From the NCBI GenBank assembly GCA_002633005.1, contig NMRA01000075.1, forward strand, positions 821,843-885,842: a DNA stretch of 64,000 bases, in the 5' to 3' direction. The notes beneath the pieces are model-generated. The model did not search any database. It had not been told where the DNA came from and saw only the letters and a list, made by a program, of their open reading frames with translations. Shown piece by piece: positions 49,701-61,700 of this stretch. Source of the stretch: Phoronis australis. Its lineage: Eukaryota; Phoronida; Phoronidae. Numbering within the stretch: the stretch's first letter is position 1; each line of letters starts with the position of its first letter. Position numbers and translations under genes: made by a program.

Positions 49701-52700
49701 AGCAAAATACTAGGGCTAGAACCATTAGATGCAGGTCAGAGGTCACAGTAGCCGTTTTCAAGTGCATTCTTTCTATCAAATTGTCTCTCTCTAACACTTA
49801 AAACTTGCATTAGATATTGCATTAGAGTAACAATTGGCATTTTATCGCAACTAAAACTGATTCTTCCAGGGGTTCAACGAACTGGGCTTGCAAAACTACT
49901 CTCGCATCAATGTCAAAATTTTGGGTCTGAGCATAGAGGATACTATACAAGTTAACCGTCACTCTTCCAGAATGAATGCTCGTCAGCCTTCCAGAATGAA
50001 AACTCGTGACAAACCAGCAGTGGATTATACGGTAGTGTATGCTTGCAGAGTAGGCCACGGCTGTGGTGACGGATGCATTAATGATGGCAATGACAGTGAC
50101 GAGGATACTGACAATGGGGATGGTCACAAAGGAGATTCCAGCTGATGGGCGCTGTGAGACCACCAACTGCGACTACTGTACAAACGACTCCTTGTATTTT
50201 CACGCTGTGTGCAAACCTTCGGAGCGCAATACAGGCCCAAACTGTCACAAAGTCCCAGTGTCACAACTTCAAAATTCTATTGTAGTTTAAATGCGCGCTG
50301 CAGGGCCAACTTGTCACAATTTGCCGAAATTGTCATAGTTTTTCGTGTGGGTTGTGTTGTCCCTAATTGTCTCAACGTTCCAAATTTTGCGACAGTTTAG
50401 GTCAGCAGTGCAGGCCCAAATGTTCAACATTTTTCCTAATAATTACATTTTTTGCGTTTGACAGATTTGACCTGTATTATAATAAAAGCCCAAATTATCA
50501 CAAGAACGTACATGTGACGCGCAAATATTCTAGCTATAAAGATTGGACATTCCGCCAAAAGTGCGCGAACTATAGTATAGGCCCAACACACGTAAAAACT
50601 GTTGTGACAATTTGGGACGCTGTGTCTATTTCAGTTTGCACAGGGCACAAACTGTCTTAATTTTTAGTGGTGGAAATTTGTGGTTTGAGTGGTTGAGCAA
50701 ATTTTATAACCACTGGGAAAGTTTGTGCAGAACTTCAAAGTGGTTTTGCCGGAAAGCTAGAGACGACCGACGTAGTGGACAAGATCGAGACTACCGACGG
50801 GACAAGACCGCTTTCGCCCCTGCTAGACACGGGATTGAAAAGAATGGTTTCGGAACCAATTTAACTGTGACGACAGAGTGGACAAGAGTGCCGGGACTGA
50901 CAAAAAGACGAGGTTCACGGCAATTGCGATGTTGACAATAACTTCTATACAAAGGGGTGATTGTGAAAACAAATGGACATTTGTGCAAACGATAGTGGTA
51001 CTGATGCGTGTCATTAACATCGCATTTACTGAAAAAGCTTTTAAAATCTTCATTTTAACATCATTGCTATTTGATTCCAAAATCGCGACAGTTTGTTTTG
51101 TTTTTGTTTTTTTTTTGAAGTGACAATTTGGGGATTACGACAGCTTCTACAATCACACCAACCTTGTGACCATTTAAGGTTTGTGACAGTTTGTGGTTTA
51201 CCAGCGAGCCACTGGATCTACCCCCCTCCCTTGGTATAGATGTCCATTAATTTGGACTTTTGCGTTAGTAGTAGACAGTTTAAACACGAGCAGAAACATT
51301 TGCTATTCAAGTAAGAAAATTCAGATCATAGTCTGTTAAAATGTCTGTTCACGTATCCTATTTGTAATCTATAACGTACATCGAGTCCTTGCTGTTTGGT
51401 AAAGATAAAATGGTACCACTTCCAAAGTAAACTACAAGTAGCAATTTCTTCGTTCTGCTTTTAAGCATACCACAAACACTGGACTGGAGTCAATCGAAGT
51501 GTTCGTGCGCGCAATGCACGACCTCATTACCGCGTACCCTTCTGTTTTAACGGAAACCCTCTTGGTGAATCCGTCCCGATTCATGAACGACGACAAGCCC
51601 GGAATATCCTGCGAACAAAACCCCACACCATGGATCCACGGGCAATTGATTACGGAGATTTTAAAGAAGGTATATATTGTAAATAATACGTTGTTCCATG
51701 GGTGGCACAGCACTGAAATAAGTGGGGGGACTATAGTCCCTCCTCCAGCCCCCTATGGTGTTCCACCCGTGTTGTATCAAGTCCTATATTTGCGTGAGTG
51801 ACTTTTAGTATCACTACTGTTCAGAGAGCTTCTAGAAAGAATTTGCTTTTCACACTTTTCACTTGTCGCAGGTGTAGCGAAGGAGCCGGTTGGCCCCTGG
51901 TGCAAACAGAGGAGAGGATCCTTCAGAAAATAACACATTAAAAGGTGGATATATGCTTCACATGGGCATAGACGTTGTATTATATTTTAATATAAAACCA
52001 CAGATTATTCTGTCCTCTGTAGTCGATGGTTGTATCAAGCTTCCAGACGACAGATGTCGCTATTACCACTAACAAATTACGCGCTGCCGAAACCAGAAAC
52101 TTTGACTGCCAAACTAATTGCTGACAGTATAACATTAGGTAGTACTTTGCCATGTACATTTTCCTCGCGTGAACGGAGAGGCGTATTAATTGGATGTTGG
52201 AAAACAAACCTGAAATTTAATTAGAAATCTACAATTTTGTAAAAGAGATTGACCAATTTAAACATCAAGGTAATTGTTTCATTATTGCGCTGATTGCACG
52301 GTAGACCATCTCGCCAACTAAAACTGGAATTCAAAAATAACTTTTGGTTGAGGCCTTGTAATGTTATAAAATCAGTCTTAGCTCATTCCTCATTCAGATT
52401 TGAAATAATTTCTAGGCTTGAGAAGGACAGGTTGTTGTTTTCGCCTGACCCGGCTCCTTAGTTGCTGCTTCCAAGGCAATGGGACTGTCAAGGGAATTGC
52501 ACGGAAGTTGTGAATCAATTTCAGTTCAAGTAAAGAATAAGAACGCGATGGTGTTGATTTGGAGGAGCAAACACATCTGTGAAGAAAGTTGGCGTTTTCA
52601 ACGTTTACAGCGACTGTATTCCCAATGACACATGAAATCAATCATTTGATTCAAAGAATTCCAAACACGATTCAGTTCGGCACAGCAGTTGCTAGGTCTC

Positions 52701-55700
52701 CTCAATTGAACCAGTTTCTGTAAATCCTTTCAGATAAAATACAAAGGTGTCACAGGATTCGTTGCTTTTGATGGTGACGGTTACAGGCAGGATTTTACTC
52801 TGACTGTGTCAAATATTTCTACAACCGGGCTCATCACAAGACGTCTGTGGACCCCCCATGGCGGAATGAGCTACCCCGAAAGTTTACTTCCACAACACAA
52901 GACGCAAATGGTCACTTTAAAGACGGTGAAAACTTTATTCAAATTCCTTGTTTTGTAAATTCCTCCTTGTTTAAAAGAAGCAACTGTCTTGTTCTCGGTT
53001 GTTTTAATCGTGACCATCGTCAGGTATTCACAAAATTTCATTTTCCGGTGGGGATACAGACAAACTGTCGATTTTTATTACTATTTACAGCTGTACTTCG
53101 CCTCGTTTAGGCCCCTGGATAAAAACGAAATTCGAATTGCACCTTTTACTCCAATAAAATTCTAGGATTCTATATCCGCTACCAGCAAGTTACAAGCAAT
53201 TCGTGGGCCTACATGCGGAATTTTTCAATTCGCACTTTTAGCGTTGTTCAACCCAAATAAATTCTCGCTGAGGCCATTTTAAGACCGGTGTAAAAGGCCT
53301 GGTTTCATTTTTTTTATTCAACCAGCTAAGCAGTACAGATTTAAAAACGTTAAATAACTGCACTTGTAGAAAGAAAAGGTTTATCGCATACGTGTAACCT
53401 CGTAAGTACGCACATGCGGCTGTATGCGGAAGAATCCGTTTTTCGAAAGATTTATCCATTCTAATGCCCCGTATTATAAGCGTTTGGGCCCAATGTCTGC
53501 AATTAAGTGAATGCAGTGCTCCGATTATAGGCTAAATTGATTTTTGAAATACTTTTAGTAGTACCGTTTCTTTCCACAGAACGTGTGGCTTCATTGACAC
53601 TCGTTTTGAAATGAACAGGTTAGGGTGGTGGTTAGATATTATAAATATGAAGTTTTCAAAGTCGTAGCTTTATTTTTAAGAACTCATTTATCCTTGAAAG
53701 TCGACAAAAATAACACTTGGTTCCTTTACGGTAGTCAACTACATCTCTATGATTTAAGAAAGTCACTAACTATAACTTGCATGTGACAATGAGATCGCTG
53801 GTGATCTTGTCAAGGAGCACTTCAGGATAGTTTGCAGATGGTTGGCTATTAGAAGAAAAGTGCAGGCGAGGGTAACAGGTGGCAGACCAGTTTAGTACTG
53901 GCGAGGGCAGACCAGTGTGGTCCTGAAGGGAGGTGGAACTGAACTCGAAATAGACTTGGTGCTTTCCTCTCCAAATAAACAAGCAGTTCAAACCCTTTTC
54001 GACCGTTATATCATTCAAAGGAAGTTGCTCTATGATCCGCGTGCAAACTAGGAATGTGCGTTTTTTTAATTTCAAGGCGCATAGTCGAGGCAAGTTCTAC
54101 TCAAATGTCCTGCTAATGGCTCTATGGTAGATCTTCAGGGTAATCAGTTGTGTTACATGTATATGATTACCCGTAACTCTCCAAGAGCATTCGGACACCG
54201 TCAATAAATGGAAGTTATTGTCGAACATCATACTGTAAGCCCAAGGGCGCTGTCTTACATGTAGGAGTCACTCTCTCTCCGCGGTTGTAAGTCCACAGGG
54301 GCGTGCGTCATGAAAATGCATCATTTTCGTTACAGTCCAAACCGTACGTGTTTCCAAGGCCATTTCCCCAAGAACACGGGGCTCCCCTTGTGGGCAATGA
54401 GCGATGGCAAGGCTACTGTGTCGACATTTGGAAGAATGTATCCAACACCTGGGACATCTCTTACCTCATGAAGGTTGTTGATGATGACGACTACGGCACG
54501 AGAGACGTGAATGGTTCGTGGACCGGTATGATAGCTGAAATTTTACATGGGGTAAGTGTAACATGTATGGCAGATGCTTTATTTTTGCAACAAAGTTACA
54601 ACGGTCCCTTAAGTGTTGACCAAAACTGTTTTGAATCACGATATTAGATTAGAAGAGTTATAACTTCAGTGGTGCTCGTTGTTTACCGTGGGGAACGTGA
54701 CTCGTACTGATTGCACCTTTCGAAATTAAAGCAAACGCAGAGTGTTTTAGAGATTAACAGGACGACACTGGCTCTTCAGGATGCTGACATAGCCATAGGA
54801 GACCTGACGGTGACGGAAGAAAGAGAAGAAGTGGCATATTTCTCAGAACCCATCTTGAGTTCAGGCCTCACTATTATGATGAAGAAGCCGAAACAAAGCA
54901 ATGTCAATCCATTTGCATTTCTAGATCCACTGGCATATGAGGTAGGTTTTGGATATTTATGTACCGTATTATATAAGACACATATTAGGGTCTGTTAAAA
55001 CGGTATGAATTGTGAAAGAATATTAGATATTGTTAAATATCACATAAGATCTGGCTAGAAGTTGAAAATGTGATTTTTTCAAATACCTGTGTCTTCTTCC
55101 TTTAGCAAGAAATGAGTAGCTTCGCCATTGATGGTATTTACTAACCACTGTTGCCGTAACAATTAGTACAGGGATTAATCAACTACTCTCATACTAACAC
55201 TAATGAAATCAATCAACCATTCATATGATAACAGTTATTAACCGGATTAATCAACCACTCCTATCATAACACTTACTTACGGGCTTATGAAAAAATTCTT
55301 ATGATAACACTTACTAAAATGATTAATCTAACATTTTTAGGACAGCAAATACTAACTGCATTAACCAATCGCTCAAATAATAACACTTAGTTGCTGACAA
55401 TATTAACCAATACTATTGTGATAACACTAACTTACTACTAGGATAACACTTAATCAACCACTCTCATGATAACCGTTACAGACAGGGTCCGTTCAGGTAA
55501 CTAACATGGCGCCTACTGGCCGAATGTTATCAATAAGAAAGCTCAACACTAAAATCGTCGTTGCAGTAACTCTGGTCCAACAGCTTCACATTACCTAGCG
55601 AGTAGTTGCCAGATCGTTTTTTTTTTAATTTGAAACTAAAAGAAATTAAAAATCTTTACCAGCAAACCTTAAAAATACCTGGAGAGCAGGTTGAATTCTG

Positions 55701-58700
55701 TTTCAGTGGCAGAGAACCACTTTCATTCTTGCAATTTAGTCTGTTTTTCGCGTTCCAGGCCTCTTTCACATTTGTTGAGGTGTCGTAAAATTGTTTCGAT
55801 AAGATGAATACGAAGTATTCGCTTTGTGTATCTTAGCTCTGGATATGTATCGCCTGTGCTTACGTCGCAGTCAGTGTTCTTCTCTTCGTGGTTGGACGAT
55901 TCAGTGAAGACCAATGGAATCTCATGAATGACGAATCTGGGCAAGCCAGGTGGTACAACAGCCTCTCCTTTGGAAACAGTCTCTGGTTCTCAATTGGAGC
56001 CTTCATGCAACAAGGATGTGAAATCAATCCTAAGTACGGATAACACCAAACGAAGCGAAAAAATATTGCTCTTTGGCCTATGTTATGGTTTTGCTGTTCT
56101 TTTTATCTTCTTAAGCGTGTCTTAGGGTGGTCTCAATCAATTGGTTACTGTCGGCACCGATTCAATAGCTGTTGGGTTGATTTAATGCAACTAAAATAGT
56201 TATCTCATGTTGTCGGAGCTTGAGAGAAAGAAAGCTAAATGTGAACTGATTGCCAAATTGGACACACACAACCAAGGTCTCAATAGACACATTAGAAACC
56301 TCCCGTTAATTCCACCTTTTGCAACTCACTGTACATCAATATGATATGTTGATTTTTTTTATCAGAAAGATTAAGATATTCTATGTTATCTTGTATTGTA
56401 CTGTAGCATGGGGCCAGTTACTCCTTATTTTGGTTTGTTAGTTCTTATTATTATCGGGTCGCTTTTGTGTGTGATCGACCTTTTGATTTCGCTAGGATCA
56501 TTTAATTCACATTTTGTGTGATGTCCTGATGTTCCCCTGTGTCATTGTTCTCGGGTAGGCTAATATTGTTTTTCATGCCCAAATGCTCCCCACAAAGTTC
56601 TTCCGTTCCGACCGTCTCTCGGCTCAGAATTCCTGGGTGCGGAAAATCAGCTGTCTTTTGTTAGTCGTAGTAAAACTTTCAGCAGTATTGTGTGTTTAGG
56701 CGAAAGCACTTCTTGAGAAGCAATTGATGCGTGGTGAAAATTCAACCATGACGCTTATTCGAGATTTGAAAATAAACGTCCTGGAGTCTCGTATAAACTA
56801 GAAATTTATGAATCTATGCCCTTATTTAAAAGCCGGAATGAATCTGTGGCGAAATGGAATTGTCCATTTTCTGTATCTAATAATACAGTACAGTGTAGCC
56901 ACGGAGGACACAGCGAGATCGTGCCCTCTGTTCATTACTAAAATACTCACCTCCAGCAAAAACTGATTTCAGTTTTGCGTTAGCCCCCCCATCCCCCTTT
57001 GTGGAAAAATGTCCCCCGGATGTCACTCATTTCAAACCCCTCTCCTACCAAAATTTTCATTTTGCGCATATTGGGGTCACGCACCCGACGCATACCAATA
57101 AGAAACGTGAAAATTGAATTAACGCGTAGAGGGAACATCAGGCTGGGGGGTACATCGGCGTTGGGGATCATCTAGCTGAGCGACATGACGGTGGAAGGCA
57201 TCATCACGCTCAAGGAGTATGATTTGAGAAGCATTGGGATGGAAAAATAACTTGAGACTTGGAGATTTAGAGAAGACCCCTCATTTATTTAATGTTGACA
57301 CTGCCATCAGTTTTATTTTCAGAAAATACGTTTTCTTTTAAAACGGAAACAATTCAGCGTTGCAATGAGTTGAAACCTAGCCCCTTGTGGCTACCGACCT
57401 ACGCTTAGAATACCTTTCACAAGATTTGAATAGTGAATTGGTGTTTTCAAGTGAAGACCATATCGTTTTCATCTAAGGGGGAAACTCAGAATATCGTTCT
57501 GGGAAATGTAACAGGCCTTGAATTTTTCAGATTAGTCTGTTTTGACATGCATTCAAGACGGCAAGTACTGCTACTGGCTTCAATTTAACTGACAACCGAC
57601 ATGTTAATTCTAATAGTAGTTTCATGCTGGAGTCACCTATTGTTGCTTCATCCCCGGTTCCCCGTTGGTTTTTAGGTCACGTGTGGTTTTCTGTTTCAGT
57701 ATATCTATGTTGTCTTAGCTCAATGTTTTAATATCTTGCGTTTTCATTTGTCATGCGCACTGTTTCATTTAGCCAACTGTAAACTGTATCTCCCATAAAC
57801 ATTAACATTTTAAGTATCACAATTGACAAAGTGTTAAGAAAGGTCGGTATTCAGTAAAAAAAAAACATGTATCGGCTACTTTTGGCTTGTAATTCATTTT
57901 ATTCATATTATGCGGCATGTATCAGTCCGAGAACATTTATTCAGAGCTACATCACCGAGAATCGTCACTAGCGCATGGTGGTTGTTCACATTGATTCTCA
58001 TCGCATCTTACACCGCCAACCTCGCCGCCTTCCTTACCATGGCGCGGATGCAAACCACTATACAGAGTGTAGACGACCTAGCTAGACAATCGAGTGTCAA
58101 ATACGGCTGCATCAACTCTGGTACGACACGAGACTTCTTTCGGGTGAGTAAAATGGAAAGGAGCAGATAGATCCCAAGGAACATCTGTTTCGGCTTCGTG
58201 GGTCTAAGGGCATTAAGTGCAGGTAAGGTTTACGTGCACGCACGTGTATGTGTCGGGCATCGAGGTAGGTAATAATGGCCAGTAGGGTGTGCGAAGAATA
58301 ACAAAACAACGCACGGTCAAACCCCACAGTCCCATGGTTCTACATACGCTTGCATTACATTCGACATTGATCACTGCAATACAAAGCGGGATATCCAACT
58401 GCACCGACCATGACTCAATATGATGGTTCTAAAGCATAAAGCAACCACAATAATCGTTTTACTAATTAATGTTACGGAGGACCTTATTGAAAACTATGTG
58501 CATTGGGTACACTAGGTACACCAATGACAGAGCAAGTGATTCTGCTGGGTTTTTAAATTAAGCGAGTGATTCCGATGGATACTTTTAAGTAAAGAATCGG
58601 GAGGTAAACAAGTGGCAACAAGCGGCTCCTGCGTAGTGTTGGCAGTGGTGCAGTGTTTCTACAGTCCTTAATTAGATTTAGTTCTGCTAGCAAAAGTGAT

Positions 58701-61700
58701 ATTTCTCAAGCTAATTCGTGTAACAAATAAGTTTGTCTGCATTAAGAATGCACTGTATGTGCGCTTGATACTTTTTGAGGTGGACATAGATTCAGCCAGT
58801 TTCGAGAGGGCCCGTCTACAACCAATGTTTGAATCCTGGACTTGGCTGTCAGAAATTCTCATTTAGGACGGTCAATGTAATCATTTTGTAGAAATCCCAA
58901 ATCAGTACTTATCAACGTATGTGGACTTTCATGGAGTCTAATCCGGACGTATTCGTCACCAGTTCAGACGAAGGTCTCACAAAAGTTCGCCAGTCGCGTG
59001 GTAGTTACGCGTTCATCGCCAGCGCAGCCACAGTTGAGTACTATAATCGACAAGCTCCTTGTGACACTATGAGAGTGGGACCCTTGATAAACGAAGAAAC
59101 AGTTGCCTTTGCCATGTCGTGTGAATCTAACCTCAAGTACGTGAAGTTTGCGCAGCAGTTTCTAGGCTATGAATAGTTTTGTCTGTCAAATGGCATGACC
59201 GGGCGCTGTTGGTACAGTATGTTAGTTTAGAAAAGCTCTTGCGCTAGTAAAATTGGTCAGTGACCTCTTTATTGATATAACAAGAAGTTGACGCATGAAT
59301 ATCAAGTGATGGGATCTTGAGCTAGCGATGGTTGCATATATACAGCATTATGTCATCGTTGACGTAAAATCTGTGGGTATAACAGCTTGTTAAAGTTTAC
59401 TTTATGTTCCTCCGAATCAGTGCTTTACCCCCATTTCTTCCTCATATCATCAGGGAGAAGGTGTCGATTGCGGTGCTAGAACTTCGGGAAAACGGTTTTC
59501 TATCGGAATTTTACAACAAATGGTGGAAGAACTTAACGGCCAGCGATCTGGAGCAATGCAAAGACGTAGACTCTCACCCGGTGTGTATTGAGCTTGCCAT
59601 CAGCATCTAAACCCTTTACTGATTTACCTTTGTCTCAGACTGCTTAGTTATTGTAGTGTTCAAACTTTCAACATGATCATCTCAAACTGGGATCCAACTA
59701 GATATTTAGCACTGAGCCAGAATCATTGCAGTCTATTGCTTGACTCGTCCAGTTCTTTTCCTTTTTTGAATTAACGTGTCAGTTAGTGTTTTGGTTATGC
59801 GATACTTCAGACGTTTTTGACGATCCCTCCACGTTGGTCTTGTGTAGAAGCCTTGCCCTACAACGCCATCATTGTAAGTATCGGCAGATCAATAGGTCTA
59901 CATTGTTCATGTACGCTGATTCTCAATTCTTTAAAAGTTAATGGTTATCTTACAACCTTTCCAGCGCGTTGTTCACTCACTGACTTTGGATAAGATTCAT
60001 GGAATTTTCATAATTCTTCTTTTGGGACTTGCTATTTCTGGCATCTCACTCTTCGCCGAAGTTAACTACAAGAAACTGGCTTTTAAACAAGTAAGTCTGC
60101 CAGTTAAATCTTCAGGTATTTGCTGGAATTCTGCCAATTGGTGGAGTGCGTGTTTTGTTATTCCTCTGAACCTCTTTATGTTCCTAAGCTATTTCCTGCA
60201 AACACTTCCGGTCAGTTCATTGTGATGTTGACTTTGCACTGGCAACTACTTTACAAAAAGTTTGATTGGTCAAAAATTATGTATGAATAGAAGAACGAAG
60301 AAAATCAGTCAACTCGGTCGTTGCTTTTGAAACAAGTTTCCTATTATTCAAGATACTGTATTGGATCGTTTGAACGCTGAATTCGGCTGTTGATTTGTTT
60401 TGTGCATACGGGTCTAAATTACTGTAGCAACTCATATCAAAAGCCAATCCGTATAGTTTCGAAGAAAACGCATTCTGGTTACCGAAGCCGTATTTTACGA
60501 AAATCTCACGAAAACGGAGTTGCAAAATTGCGTTTTCTGAGTAATTGTAAGCTTTTGAGTATGTATGCCTTGGTTTGTTCGTGCGCTTGGATGATTTAAT
60601 GTGCACACGCTATGCGTACAGTCCTATATTTTGATACGTATCATTAGAATGAATAAAAATTACCCTGTACCAATTTAGATTTTGATTTCAGTATACGAGA
60701 ATTATTCAGATGTGTGGATGTCGCCATCTTGATGTCGATGGCGAGAAGTGTAACTTGCTCGCGACCGTAAGAGAAACATGGAATTAGTTTATTTCTGTCA
60801 TTTGTTTACTTTGGACATGCACAGTTACCTTGTGGGGAAACTTAAAGGAGAATGCCACTCAAAAAAACAAACTAGTTTGTATCAATTTAGATCGAGTAGT
60901 TCCGCTCGATAACAATAAGTACAGCTCTTTTACCTGACACCTGACGGCAGACGGAGGTGTCGTAATTATCCAATGACGTCAGAGGTTCGAATACAGTCTG
61001 CTCAGCAGTTCACAACACGCTTACTGGTGTCAGCTCGGCTTGAATTCGTCGTTTTACACCAATAAATCATCAAAATTCGATCTAAAACCCTTAAAACTAC
61101 ATCGAGTCATTGAAAAAACGTGTTATCTTAATTCGCTGTTACGGATTTTTGGGTATTTGAACGTGCCATAGCCTACAAATTTCGGTAGACCAATTTATCA
61201 AGGTCGGTCGCGGGAGTTTGGAGTCTGTTCGGTGGTGTGTTGAAATTATTCGTCCGTAAAATACAGACAGGAGAACATAGCTGTGTGTTGTAATTTTGGA
61301 CTTGCGATTTTTTCAGTTCTCTAAACACCCAAAACGCTTGCTATCTCGGCCAGTGGCTTGGAACCCGATCAGGCCCATCGCGGCCGGACTGAAGACATCA
61401 CGAACATAAACCAACCAAAATTGGAATCTAAACTTCCAGTCATGAAAAGACTATACTATTGAGCCAAAAGAAAAAGTGTGCACGTGGTTATTTTGGTGAA
61501 TTACCAGCGAAACTGCAAATCTATTTACTAGCTCGTCGGGGGCCGCGAAGTCAGGTTCAGTACCCTTCCGCAGAACCGTCAGGGCAAAAGTTGTACAGTA
61601 ACAATGATTCGAATAATTTATATGAATATCTAAACAAATATTCCCCTAACATCTGACCATAGGATATAAAATCGAGTTTTTGTTTCGCAACTGTTTTCTG

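Larger units (their letters stand above)
31738..52925 (+). other. Receptor exons 1-8: signal peptide and amino-terminal domain
   Basis: Residues 1-411. Exon 1 encodes a signal peptide, [17 protein letters not shown], then a linker reaching HHIPV-GGIFD, the normal first strand of the domain. Exon 3 has [17 protein letters not shown] (counterpart of CSQFSRGVYAIFG in vertebrate AMPA receptors) and [16 protein letters not shown]. Exon 4 has [20 protein letters not shown]. Exon 5 is only 54 nt and joins exon 6 to give [17 protein letters not shown], matching YIIANLGFTDGDL in AMPA receptors. Exon 7 has [14 protein letters not shown], and exon 8 has [19 protein letters not shown]. Glycosylation sequons include NIT, NYS and NIS. 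Between exons 6 and 7 about 30 residues found in vertebrate receptors are missing. This domain drives subunit assembly. Confidence 0.85.

Noticed and set aside
60687-60790. Alternative last receptor exon after a TTTCAG acceptor, about 30 codons to a stop
   Set aside because: Exons 16 and 17 further on keep phase and have better context. This one lacks any family resemblance, though an alternative tail is not excluded.
61459-61656. 65-codon ORF in Kolobok copy 3 as a gene
   Set aside because: The corresponding DNA in copies 1 and 2 does not keep the frame, so it looks non-coding.
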